Shown: positions 1 through 10,123, numbered from the stretch's first letter. The stretch: 64,000 nucleotides of DNA from Desulforapulum autotrophicum (GCA_020723285.1 DYJE01000016.1:37351-101350), one strand, 5' to 3'. Translations and numbers: made by a program. Notes: generated from the sequence alone by a model not told the origin.

Positions 1-3000
1 GGCCGATCATGGTGATGAAAGATGACCGTTCCCCACGCCTGTGGGGATGAACCGACTTGGGCTTAATAGCGCGACTGCATGCGATGCCGTTCCCCACGCC
101 TGTGGGGATGAACCGCTGTTTTGTCTGGCTTTCCAGCATCGAAAGGACCGTTCCCCACGCCTGTGGGGATGAACCGTTCTGTCTTCACCGTTTCGCTTAC
201 TTCATCCCCCGTTCCCCACGCCTGTGGGGATGAACCGAATTTTCAGACCTTGCAAAAAAACATTTCGGCCCGTTCCCCACGCCTGTGGGGATGAACCGGT
301 TTTTACATAACACACCCCTTGACAACCCCACCGTTCCCCACGCCTGTGGGGATGAACCGCTTGATGCCGCGATCACAACCCAACGTGAAAACCGTTCCCC
401 ACGCCTGTGGGGATGAACCGAAAACGCCTTGAGTTTGAGTCTTCCGGCGAACCCGTTCCCCACGCCTGTGGGGATGAACCGCATGAGAAAAGACGCAGAC
501 GCCATTATCTCAACCGTTCCCCACGCCTGTGGGGATGAACCGGGCGACATCAAGCTACGTTACAGATTATGGACCCGTTCCCCACGCCTGTGGGGATGAA
601 CCGATATTATTCAGAGGGTTTTGAAGCGAAAGTTTCCGTTCCCCACGCCTGTGGGGATGAACCGCCATTGATTCTTTTTCTTGTTTGGCTTGGCGACCGT
701 TCCCCACGCCTGTGGGGATGAACCGCCATGGGTTGTTTTTTTGTTATCTGATGTAAACCGTTCCCCACGCCTGTGGGGATGAACCGCTGTTGCCATGTCG
801 GAGTGTATCGGCAGTTATCCGTTCCCCACGCCTGTGGGGATGAACCGTCAACAAATTATGAATATATTTGTGTTAATCGCCGTTCCCCACGCCTGTGGGG
901 ATGAACCGTGTATCTGAGTTGTTGCGGCGTACAGTCAGGTGCCGTTCCCCACGCCTGTGGGGATGAACCGTTTTGACATGGCCGATTCAATGGGGCGTTT
1001 TTCCGTTCCCCACGCCTGTGGGGATGAACCGCCGGAAAGAAGGTAGCGCGGGCCGGGTGGAATCCGTTCCCCACGCCTGTGGGGATGAACCGAATCCTGG
1101 GTTCCCGGAAAGAATGACCAGTTTCCGTTCCCCACGCCTGTGGGGATGAACCGGGTTCGCTGTCCAGGATATAGCGGATTTCAAGCCGTTCCCCACGCCT
1201 GTGGGGATGAACCGAAATGAAGCTCGAAATAAAAAAAGCCGAACTACCGTTCCCCACGCCTGTGGGGATGAACCGTCTGCGCCTACCCACCCCGATTTTC
1301 CATTCGCCCGTTCCCCACGCCTGTGGGGATGAACCGCGCCGGTCGTGGTTTTTCAATCGGAGACGAAACCGTTCCCCACGCCTGTGGGGATGAACCGTTG
1401 ATCGATATCAGATTGTGATGGATCCATTGCCGTTCCCCACGCCTGTGGGGATGAACCGCATTTTCATAACAACTGGGGACGAATTTATCACCGTTCCCCA
1501 CGCCTGTGGGGATGAACCGCTCGACCCGTTTGCATCGATCGAGGATCTGGCCCGTTCCCCACGCCTGTGGGGATGAACCGGGAATGAGACAAAATATGAA
1601 CGACAAAATGATCCGTTCCCCACGCCTGTGGGGATGAACCGCGCCGTTATAAAGGGCATTATTAGAGCATTTTCCGTTCCCCACGCCTGTGGGGATGAAC
1701 CGCCTTTTGATGTTACCCTGAAGAATTGTGGTACCCGTTCCCCACGCCTGTGGGGATGAACCGTTTCGACCGGCTGTCAAGCTTCGTTTTCTTCCCCGTT
1801 CCCCACGCCTGTGGGGATGAACCGTCCCATAGTTCTGTTCAGCCTTGGTGCGCCAACCCGTTCCCCACGCCTGTGGGGATGAACCGCCGACGACCAGATC
1901 GATATCTGGAACATTGTTCCGTTCCCCACGCCTGTGGGGATGAACCGCCCTGGGGATCCGCTGATGCCGACCGAAATCGCCGTTCCCCACGCCTGTGGGG
2001 ATGAACCGACCTGCCCCAATTTTGATATGAACGCATTCCGCCGTTCCCCACGCCTGTGGGGATGAACCGCTCCCCGAGAGACGCACTCGCTCTCCTACGC
2101 TCCGTTCCCCACGCCTGTGGGGATGAACCGACACCTATGACGACGGCAAGGTGGCCCTTGAACCGTTCCCCACGCCTGTGGGGATGAACCGGATACGACA
2201 AGACGGCCTGTGAACTTTACAACCCGTTCCCCACGCCTGTGGGGATGAACCGGCCGTTATTAAGAGACATTCCCCGCTCAACAGCCGTTCCCCACGCCTG
2301 TGGGGATGAACCGGGTTTCCACCAGATTCGCCGCTTGTCGCTTAGCCGTTCCCCACGCCTGTGGGGATGAACCGCCCAAGCGCATGACGCTGATGCTCTG
2401 GTATGACCGTTCCCCACGCCTGTGGGGATGAACCGCCGGGCCTTGTCATCGTCCGTCCCAAGATACGCCGTTCCCCACGCCTGTGGGGATGAACCGGGTT
2501 AAACAACATTTTTTATTGGGCAAAAACTCCGTTCCCCACGCCTGTGGGGATGAACCGCGGGACCCCACGGTGGGGCTTTATATTTATTCCCGTTCCCCAC
2601 GCCTGTGGGGATGAACCGGCCGGAAACGACGGCTTTGTGCTGGCGGATACCCGTTCCCCACGCCTGTGGGGATGAACCGGATGATTGGGAAAACATCAAA
2701 AAAAGGTCACGCCGTTCCCCACGCCTGTGGGGATGAACCGGGATGGTATTACCGCGTTCCATTTGATTACAACCGTTCCCCACGCCTGTGGGGATGAACC
2801 GTTGACGGTTACAATGTTATAATCCCATGTGGACCGTTCCCCACGCCTGTGGGGATGAACCGAATGTGGAGTTTGCGAGAGAGATATTTTGGTACCGTTC
2901 CCCACGCCTGTGGGGATGAACCGCTTGCCATTTTTTATCCTTTATAAATTTAGTACCGTTCCCCACGCCTGTGGGGATGAACCTTTTCCGTATCGTTTCA

Positions 3001-4384
3001 ACGTTGGCATTATTTCCCGTTCCCCACGCCTGTGGGGATGAACCGAACATGGGCAGGATGGAAGGATTAAGAAATAACCGTTCCCCACGCCTGTGGGGAT
3101 GAACCGGCCTTTTTGCTTTCAGCTTCAAAGCATAATTGCCGTTCCCCACGCCTGTGGGGATGAACCGACCGATTCCGCATCCTACAGACGTGGAGTATAC
3201 CGTTCCCCACGCCTGTGGGGATGAACCGTTTCTTTATAGCCTCTTCCGATGCTGTTTTGACCGTTCCCCACGCCTGTGGGGATGAACCGAACGGTTTTGT
3301 TTAGACACGCAGAAAAAACAGCCGTTCCCCACGCCTGTGGGGATGAACCTGAAAGCCCGGTAAAAGTGGCCCAATCTATTTGAATAGCCGTTCCCCACGC
3401 CTGTGGGGATGAACCGTATTCAACAGAGAGCGGATGAGTTAAGAGACCCCGTTCCCCACGCCTGTGGGGATGAACCGATGGATTTTATCGGGTGAAAATT
3501 GAAAATGAACCGTTCCCCACGCCTGTGGGGATGAACCGCCCCAAAAAACATTTCTATCCCATTGGGATATCCGTTCCCCACGCCTGTGGGGATGAACCGC
3601 CAGCGAAAAGACGAATTGGGACGGCCAGGACCCGTTCCCCACGCCTGTGGGGATGAACCGGAGGCTTCGAAAAGCGGTTCCACGGATTTTTTCCGTTCCC
3701 CACGCCTGTGGGGATGAACCGGTCGCATCGCTCAAGGACCGTGTCGCAACGACCCGTTCCCCACGCCTGTGGGGATGAACCGTTGTGGAAATTTTGTGTT
3801 GTCGATCTCTGGATCCGTTCCCCACGCCTGTGGGGATGAACCGTTTATGGTTTTAGACTTTACGCGCCCCGTTGACCGTTCCCCACGCCTGTGGGGATGA
3901 ACCGTTGTATACCATTTAAAAAATCCGTGACTTGCTCCGTTCCCCACGCCTGTGGGGATGAACCGCCGGACCGGGACATCGCCAATTCGTACATCACCCG
4001 TTCCCCACGCCTGTGGGGATGAACCGGATCGGGGCTGTATGACGACAGTGGCAAACAACCGTTCCCCACGCCTGTGGGGATGAACCGGTCGGCACCACGC
4101 CCGTGGCGGCCAGTTTTTTCCGTTCCCCACGCCTGTGGGGATGAACCGCTCGCCGGATGGCGTCCGGGTGAGCGGCATCACCGTTCCCCACGCCTGTGGG
4201 GATGAACCGTTATAAATGGCAATGAGAATTCTGCTTTAGTGCCGTTCCCCACGCCTGTGGGGATGAACCGAAATGGAGGACCGCGTGGGGGCTGATGATC
4301 TGCCGTTCCCCACGCCTGTGGGGATGAACCGCCCCCAGATCCGGATAGGTGCGTCAGACTCGCCCGTTCCCCACGCCTGTGGGG
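1..4384 (+). CRISPR. Type I-E-like CRISPR array, leader-distal part, 72 repeat units
   Basis: The 29-bp repeat begins CCGTTCCCCACGCC and ends GTGGGGATGAACCG, an imperfect palindrome (TTCCCCAC/GTGGGGAT) closely resembling the E. coli type I-E repeat. Repeat starts run from 26, 87, 148 to 4364. I count 72 units: 71 complete and a last one cut after about 21 bases. Spacers are almost all 32 bp; those at 909-941 and after the repeat at 1796 are 33 bp, and 3351-3387 is 37 bp. The repeats at 2956 and 3322 end in T instead of G. By analogy with E. coli the plus strand is the crRNA strand, with ATGAACCG as the 5' handle. The leader therefore lies left of base 1 and the decayed end is at 4384. Positions 1-25 are probably a partial spacer. 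No cas gene is in the window. The type is inferred from the repeat alone. Confidence 0.98.
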
Positions 4385-4430
4385 GGAGTTCCGGGGACAC
4401 CAGGAGTTCCGGGGACACCATACTTAATTA
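4385..4430. repeat. Tandem 18-bp repeat abutting the broken end of the CRISPR array
   Basis: GGAGTTCCGGGGACACCA occurs twice head to tail (4385-4402 and 4403-4420) and is followed by TACTTAATTA. It begins exactly where the last CRISPR repeat loses its identity, after ...CTGTGGGG. From memory, the GTTCCGGGGACACCATACTTAAT motif is common in proteobacterial genomes beside IS200-like/REP-associated transposase genes, but no transposase reading frame is seen here. It may be a remnant that truncated the array. Confidence 0.7.
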
Positions 4431-5054
4431 CGGTCGCCCCCCGCGCGGGGTAATGCTTTTGGCTTAAGAGATGGGCTCGGCTTCGCCTTTGCCCATCCAT
4501 CGGGTTACGGGTTGTCATTCCGGGAAGCCCTGATTTTTCAGGTCGATCATGTTCAAAAATGTGTGTTTTCCGCAATGCAGACCGACCCGGAATACATACC
4601 CGTAAAGGACATGATCCACGATCTTTTGGAAAACTGATTCCTGTTCCGGCATGGATTCCGGGTCGGCTTCGGATGTCGAACGGTTTCGTTTGGCCAAATC
4701 CTACACATGTTCAAGCGATCAAAGTTATCGGAGACCGCCCGGTATGACAAAGCTGGAGGCTGTGGATCGACCTGAATCAATACCGTTCAAAACATATCCG
4801 GGTTTGACCTTTAAACGTCAGGATGTTATACGATTCGGCAAAATCACATTCATTATGAATATCATTTGACATGCCACAGAGCCGGGTCATTCTGTCATTT
4901 TATGATACAATCAGCATCGATCTTTTTTCAGCCCTTCGACTCTTTCTTGTCTGGCAAACTGTTTCGATCCTGAACCCAATAATCCGTGGTATTGCATTGA
5001 TGATTCATAAAAGGGCATAAGAAAAACAGACAGCGACCACCAGAGGAACAGAAA
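4431..5054. repeat. Gene-free region with a dispersed inverted-repeat element
   Basis: No convincing gene is seen between the array and 5055; the short frames here lack ribosome sites and family resemblance. GATGGGC...GCCCATC near 4471-4498 forms a hairpin. The 4514-4666 segment begins GTCATTCCGGG and contains CCGACCCGGAATACAT (4582-4597), which is inverted with one mismatch as ATGGATTCCGGGTCGG (4651-4666). The same layout, with a perfect 17-bp inverted pair, recurs at 39302-39451, so this is a dispersed genomic repeat. The remainder up to 5054 is unassigned 5' sequence of the next gene. Confidence 0.6.
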
Positions 5055-8000
5055 ATGACCGCAGCATGGAATGTTGATCATTTCAATCAGACATGGAACC
5101 GCTTTGAATCAAACGGACAGGCAGTATACATAAGCCGGGACAGCGCAGACTGGTTCGCTCCCAATGAAAAAGGAGACGCCATTCTGTCCGCTCTCAGAAA
5201 ATCCCAGGATACGTCAACTGAACCAATGAGCCGTCTCTTTCTGTCCCGTCTCCCCAGGGCCGCGAACAAGCCATACGACGGAACAAGCCGCATCCGATAC
5301 AACGGAAGCCTGAAAGAACTCTGGTTCCACATCACCAACCGCTGCAATCTGGCCTGTTCGCATTGCCTTTTTTCATCATCACCCGCAGAAACGCTGGAGC
5401 TTGAAGGGCGGAAAATCCTCACCCTTGCCGAAGAAGGCTATGATGCCGGTTGCCGTCTTTTCGCACTCACCGGCGGCGAGCCCCTGGTTCATCCCCACAT
5501 CGACATGCTCGTTCCATCGCTTCTGAAACTTCCGGGCAGCCATGTGGCCATGCTCACCAACGGCCTGGAGGCGGTTCCCTTTGTTCAGCGGCACAACCCG
5601 GACCCGCATTTTTTCCACCTTCAGATCAGCGTGGACGGCATGGAAACGAACCATGACGCCATCCGTTCAAAGGGAAGTTTCAAAAAGCTCACCCGGACTC
5701 TTGAAACACTGAAAAAACGGTCATTTCCCTTCACGCTTTCCATGTGCGTGACCCGTGGCAACGTGCACGACATGCCGGCCTTTGTGGACTATGCCGCCAC
5801 AATGGGCGCGTCCAATGTCCATTTCATGTGGTATTTCATCCGGGGCCGGGGGGCCACGGCAAACGCGCCCGATTTAGACACCGTGTTTGATCATCTGGTT
5901 TCAAGCGCTGACATAGCGAAATCCCTCGGGGTGACCATCGACAACCTGGAAGCCCTGAAAACCCAGGTTTTCGCAGCCCCAGGAACGATTCACGACGGAT
6001 CGTCGGCAGGCCTGGAATCCCTGGCCGTCGGCCCTTGCGGCAACATGTATCCATCCGCCGCCCTTGTGGGGGTCAAGGAACTGGCCTGGCCTGTCCGTGA
6101 AAGCCTGATGGCGTCATACCGCGAGAACCCTGTTTTCCGATCGATCCGCTCTGAATCCGTGGCCAGCGTCGCATACCCGTTCCGCTACATTCTGGGCGGG
6201 GGAGACCTGGACCAGTGTTATATCCATAACGGATCGTTTATGGGTCATGATCCGTATCAGGCCCTTCATGAGCGGCTGGTCCTCTGGCTGATCGCCCAGG
6301 AGACCGCCAGAATCAGCCCGACGGACAATCCTGCCGTTCTGCTCCGGACGGGTGACATCCTTGAAAGCTGCGGAGCTCACGGCGATGTGGCTTTTGTCCA
6401 TACCAACTGCCTTCTGGCCGCGTCCCAGCCCGACAGCCTTGCCTCGGTCAAGGACTTTTATTCGGACGCCGCATCCGAAACCAAAGAGGATATCCTGAAC
6501 CCGGTCTGTTACGAACCGTCCCTTCTTTCCCATATCCCTCACGCGTTCCGCTTCAGGGGGTACGGTTGCGGAAGCCCGGTTCTCGACGCGGACATCCGGG
6601 ACGGTGAGCATGTCGCGGATCTGGGGGCCGGCCGGGGCGTGGAGTGTTTCATCGCGGCGCGCCTTGCAGGAAAAGAAGGGAAAGTCACCGGTGTGGACAT
6701 GCTGGACCCCATGTTGGCCATAGCTGAAACAGCCCGGTTCCAGGTGGAAAAAAACCTGGGGTATTCCACCCTCTCGTTTAAAAAAGGCTATCTTGAGAAT
6801 CTTCCCTTAAAAGATGATTCGACGGATGTGGTGATCTCCAACTGCGTGATGAATCTCTCGGTCCATAAAATCAAAGCTTTTGCTGAGATATTCCGTGTTC
6901 TCAAGCCCGGAGGACGGCTTGTGATCTCCGACGTGGTCTGTGAAACCGAACCCGGCCCCTTCATCCGGAACGACGAAACCCTCAAAGGAGAGTGCATCGC
7001 CGGTTCGCTGACGGAAACACGGCTGATGGCGATTCTCGAAAACACCGGATTCACAGCCACGACCCTCATCAAGCGTTTTCCATACAGAAACGTGAACGGG
7101 CACATGTTTTACTCGTTGACGTACCGGGCGGTCAAACCTTGCGGATACGGTACGGTCAACGCCATGTACCGTGGTCCCCTTCCCTTTCTTGTCACGGAAA
7201 AAGGCGAGATCCTGCCCAAAGGCCAGCGCATGGACATCGACGGCGATCTTGCCGGTTCTCTGGGCGACCAAATATTCATCATGGATGAAACAGGCAGCGT
7301 CACCAACATAGAGGCGGAAAACACCTGCGCCTGTTACCGTGCACCGGAACAGAGTGCCACGACAGAGGCGGTTGCCTTCACGTCAGCGGAATCCGATCCG
7401 AAACAAAACGTCAACTGCATGGTCTGCGGCTCGTATCTTGTGTATGAGAATTTCGAAACCCATAGGCGTTGTCATTACTGCGGTGAGGTTTTCAGCACCC
7501 TTGCGGCCTGCAGTTCCGGCCATTTTGTCTGCGACAGCTGCCACGCGAAAGACGCACTTGACGTCATCCGCCATATCTGCCTTACAACGGACGAAACAGA
7601 CCTTCTGAAACTTTTCGAACAGATCAGACGGCATCCGGCCGTTCCCATGCACGGCCCGGAATACCACGCCATGATTCCCGGTATCATCCTGGCCTGTTAC
7701 CGGAATTCCGGGGGTAAAATCACCAAGGACACCATTCTTGACGGCATATCAAGGGGAAGCACCGTGGCCGGCGGTTTTTGCGGTTTCATGGGGATCTGCG
7801 GTGCCGCTGTCGGGCTTGGGGCCGCGTTCAGTCTCATTCTTGAAGCCAATCCCCTGAAGGGAAAGGAACGGCAATGGGTTCAGACCGCTGTCCAGAAAAC
7901 ATTGAAGGACATCGGGGACCTCAACGCGGCAAGGTGCTGTCAGCGGGACGGATCTATCGCCCTCAAAAAAGCGGCGGAACTTTCGGAAGAGCTTCTGGGT

Positions 8001-8123
8001 ATTCCCCTTAAAGCCGAATATCAGCTGGTGTGCCGCCAGAGGCACATGAACAGGGAATGCCCGGGATCACTGTGTCCCCTTTTTGGAAAATCGGAAAAAA
8101 AAGATCTTTTCATCATGGTTTGA
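5055..8123 (+). CDS. Radical SAM / ArsM-like methyltransferase / DUF5714 fusion protein
   Basis: This 1022-residue protein has several modules. Residues 1-60 look PqqD-like, a fold that binds peptide substrates. A radical SAM domain follows, with the cluster motif C97-x3-C101-x2-C104 and GGEP at 140-143. Residues 480-690 are a class I methyltransferase with motif I DLGAGRG (522-528). They closely follow the ArsM arsenite methyltransferase pattern, including YGCG (C505), SNCVMNL (C597) and GECIAG (C647), the three cysteines that bind As(III) in ArsM. From about 785 a cysteine-rich DUF5714-type domain begins with CxxC pairs 788/791, 806/809 and 826/829, then GFCGFMGICGA and RCC. GAGGA lies 7 bases before the ATG. 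Domain calls are confident. The reaction is unknown: arsenic chemistry or modification of a peptide or small molecule are both possible. Confidence 0.85.
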   Translation: MTAAWNVDHFNQTWNRFESNGQAVYISRDSADWFAPNEKGDAILSALRKSQDTSTEPMSRLFLSRLPRAANKPYDGTSRIRYNGSLKELWFHITNRCNLACSHCLFSSSPAETLELEGRKILTLAEEGYDAGCRLFALTGGEPLVHPHIDMLVPSLLKLPGSHVAMLTNGLEAVPFVQRHNPDPHFFHLQISVDGMETNHDAIRSKGSFKKLTRTLETLKKRSFPFTLSMCVTRGNVHDMPAFVDYAATMGASNVHFMWYFIRGRGATANAPDLDTVFDHLVSSADIAKSLGVTIDNLEALKTQVFAAPGTIHDGSSAGLESLAVGPCGNMYPSAALVGVKELAWPVRESLMASYRENPVFRSIRSESVASVAYPFRYILGGGDLDQCYIHNGSFMGHDPYQALHERLVLWLIAQETARISPTDNPAVLLRTGDILESCGAHGDVAFVHTNCLLAASQPDSLASVKDFYSDAASETKEDILNPVCYEPSLLSHIPHAFRFRGYGCGSPVLDADIRDGEHVADLGAGRGVECFIAARLAGKEGKVTGVDMLDPMLAIAETARFQVEKNLGYSTLSFKKGYLENLPLKDDSTDVVISNCVMNLSVHKIKAFAEIFRVLKPGGRLVISDVVCETEPGPFIRNDETLKGECIAGSLTETRLMAILENTGFTATTLIKRFPYRNVNGHMFYSLTYRAVKPCGYGTVNAMYRGPLPFLVTEKGEILPKGQRMDIDGDLAGSLGDQIFIMDETGSVTNIEAENTCACYRAPEQSATTEAVAFTSAESDPKQNVNCMVCGSYLVYENFETHRRCHYCGEVFSTLAACSSGHFVCDSCHAKDALDVIRHICLTTDETDLLKLFEQIRRHPAVPMHGPEYHAMIPGIILACYRNSGGKITKDTILDGISRGSTVAGGFCGFMGICGAAVGLGAAFSLILEANPLKGKERQWVQTAVQKTLKDIGDLNAARCCQRDGSIALKKAAELSEELLGIPLKAEYQLVCRQRHMNRECPGSLCPLFGKSEKKDLFIMV

Positions 8124-8168
8124 ATCGTATTATCCTTTAAGTCAAAAATAGTGATCAAGGAAACACTT

Positions 8169-8804
8169 ATGGACCCCGAAGAACCCCAGAGTACAAAACG
8201 CACTGTGAACAAAGCCAAGGAATCCATAACCGAACCCCAGAAAAAACCGGCGATCAGGCTCCGCCAGATGGAGATCGACGATCTGGCCCAGGTTTACCAT
8301 CTCGGTGAAAACCTGTTCAAAGCCGATGAAACCCCCACCATGTACCGGACCTGGGACCCGTTTGAAGTCACCACACTGTTCAACAGTGACACGGAGTTCT
8401 GCCTGGTGGCCGAAGACGAGGAAGAAAACCTGGTGGGCTTCGCCCTTGGAACCACCATCATCAAAGAGCATTCCGCCTGGAAATACGGATACCTGATCTG
8501 GCTGGGGGTCGAACCCTCGTACCAGAGCCGGGGCGTGGCCGACAAACTGTTCAACCGGTTCAAGGACCTGATGCTGAAAGAAGGGGTCCGCATGCTCATG
8601 GTGGACACACCGGCTGAAAACAAAAGGGGGTTGCGGTTCTTTGAAAAAATGGGTTTCGGTCCGCCACGGCCCCATGTCTACCTCACCCTCAATCTGGCGG
8701 CGGACCAGCAAAAACTGAAAATGAAAAGCCAGTCCAACGGCAACGGGAATGGAAACGGAAACGGCCATTCCCATCTTGTGGTCCTCAAAAAAGACTCCGC
8801 GTGA
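8169..8804 (+). CDS. GNAT family N-acetyltransferase
   Basis: A 211-residue protein with a GNAT fold. The acetyl-CoA binding motif A appears as PSYQSRGVADKL, followed by the C-terminal NKRGLRFFEKMGF strand-helix typical of RimI-type enzymes. The N-terminus carries about 25 charged extra residues. The C-terminus has an unusual Asn-Gly run (NGNGNGNGNG) encoded by a short near-repeat, which could be slippage-prone. I chose the ATG at 8169 because AAGGA sits 7 bases upstream; a GTG at 8151 is the longer alternative. It begins 45 bases after the radical SAM fusion and is followed 7 bases later by the M20 peptidase, so the three are probably co-transcribed. The substrate is unknown. Confidence 0.85.
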   Translation: MDPEEPQSTKRTVNKAKESITEPQKKPAIRLRQMEIDDLAQVYHLGENLFKADETPTMYRTWDPFEVTTLFNSDTEFCLVAEDEEENLVGFALGTTIIKEHSAWKYGYLIWLGVEPSYQSRGVADKLFNRFKDLMLKEGVRMLMVDTPAENKRGLRFFEKMGFGPPRPHVYLTLNLAADQQKLKMKSQSNGNGNGNGNGHSHLVVLKKDSA

Positions 8805-8811
8805 GGTCTCC

Positions 8812-9903
8812 ATGATCGACATTTCGCGCCTGAAAAAACTGCTGTTCCGCCTCATCGATATCTACAGCCCGTCAGGGAAAGAAGAGGAGATCCTTGCCTA
8901 CCTCAAAGGCTATCTGAAAAGGCAGGGGCTTGACGTCCGCAGCCAGCCGGTGGATGAACACCGTTACAACCTGATTGTCACGCCCAGGACCGCTGAAATC
9001 CAAATGGCCTTCATCGGTCATCTGGACACGGTGACCGCCTATGATCTGGAACACTACAACGCCGTGGAAAAAGAAGGAGAAATCGTTGGCCTTGGCGCGG
9101 CGGACATGAAGGGCGGGTGTGCGGCCATGATCGAAGCGTTTGTAAGCATGCGTCAATGCCTGGGTCCTGACATGCCTTTCGCGCTTTGCCTGGTGGTGGG
9201 CGAGGAGGAAACAGGAGACGGCGCGGCTCAGCTCATGCGGGAATACCGTTTTCCCTGGGCGCTCATAGGCGAACCCACGGACCTTGTCCCCTGTTTCAGG
9301 AGTTACGGTTACATCGAAAGCCAGATCAACACCGTGGGGAAACGCCAGCACGCCAGTCTTGCAGGCCGAAAACAGAACGCGGTGGAAACCCTGCTTGGCG
9401 GCCTTCTCCGTTTCACAAACCATATGGAGCACAAACGACCCGAACTGATTTACAACATCAGGGACCTCGTCACGCCCCCCGCAGGTTTCGCCGTTCCCGA
9501 GTATTGTGAGGCCTGGATCGACATCCACGTCCCCCCGGAATCGGCCATCGGGACGGTCATCACCGAAATCGAAGACGTGGTTTCGGAAAAATCCGATGAA
9601 AACACCGGCATATCCGTCCGGTTCAGAACCGAAACCATCGACTCCGGTTACGATCTCCCCATTAGCGGAAAGACCATCGACATCGTGAAAGCGGTGTACA
9701 GCGAGCACGGTCTTTCTTTTAAGCCCAACGCGTTTCCAAGTCACTCCGACGCCAACCAGATTTTCTCTTCAGGAGCCAAACCGCTGATCCTGGGGCCCGG
9801 CCACCTTGAAAAAGCCCATGCCCAGGATGAATCCGTTCCTTTTGATCAGGTGGTGAAAGCCGCTGAAATCTATGGTTCCCTGATGAAAAAAATTGTGGAA
9901 TGA
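8812..9903 (+). CDS. M20 family metallopeptidase (ArgE/DapE/ACY1-like)
   Basis: A 363-residue zinc amidohydrolase of the M20 family, which usually removes an acyl or succinyl group from an amino acid or cleaves a dipeptide. Visible active-site elements are H70-x-D72 (IGHLDT), D98 (AADMKGG), the general base E131/E132 (VGEEETGDG), GEPTD and a late H in FPSHSDAN. The middle carries the lid/dimerisation domain (about 170-280). The start at 8812 has GAGG 5 bases upstream and fits the family length; an in-frame ATG at 8749 lies inside the acetyltransferase gene. An acetyltransferase paired with a deacylase-type peptidase suggests an acetyl protect/deprotect step in a small pathway. This is inference. 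Confidence 0.88.
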   Translation: MIDISRLKKLLFRLIDIYSPSGKEEEILAYLKGYLKRQGLDVRSQPVDEHRYNLIVTPRTAEIQMAFIGHLDTVTAYDLEHYNAVEKEGEIVGLGAADMKGGCAAMIEAFVSMRQCLGPDMPFALCLVVGEEETGDGAAQLMREYRFPWALIGEPTDLVPCFRSYGYIESQINTVGKRQHASLAGRKQNAVETLLGGLLRFTNHMEHKRPELIYNIRDLVTPPAGFAVPEYCEAWIDIHVPPESAIGTVITEIEDVVSEKSDENTGISVRFRTETIDSGYDLPISGKTIDIVKAVYSEHGLSFKPNAFPSHSDANQIFSSGAKPLILGPGHLEKAHAQDESVPFDQVVKAAEIYGSLMKKIVE

Positions 9904-9988
9904 TACCCGGATAAAGACCACCGACTAGTGATACACTGCCGCGGCCTGTCAATACAGCGTTTCCGGCCGGAAAGCCGCGTCTTTTCTA

Positions 9989-10017
9989 TTGACTGCTTCA
10001 GGATTGGTTGTTAATAT
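9989..10017 (+). promoter_or_regulatory. Candidate sigma-70 promoter for the actin-like gene
   Basis: TTGACT (9989-9994), a 17-base spacer and TAATAT (10012-10017). It predicts a 5' leader of about 100 bases before the ATG at 10124. Upstream, TTCCGGCCGGAA near 9961 is a perfect palindrome of unknown meaning. Confidence 0.5.
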
Positions 10018-10123
10018 TGGCAAAAATTAAAAACGCTTATCATTGACCTGTGCTTTAAAGAAACCCCAATACATCGTGCCGTATCAAAGATGTAGGAATA
10101 TTATTCCAGCAAAAGGAGAAACG

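Noticed and set aside
4385..4420. Tandem 18-bp units as part of a second CRISPR array
   Set aside because: The copies are directly adjacent with no spacer and are unrelated to the 29-bp repeat.
197..4421. Many long frames on both strands through the first 4.4 kb, with repeating VHPHRRGER / GSSPQAWGT / FIPTGVGNG peptides
   Set aside because: They are the CRISPR repeat read in three frames. The 61-bp pitch is not a multiple of 3, so the frame rotates at each unit. They are not genes.
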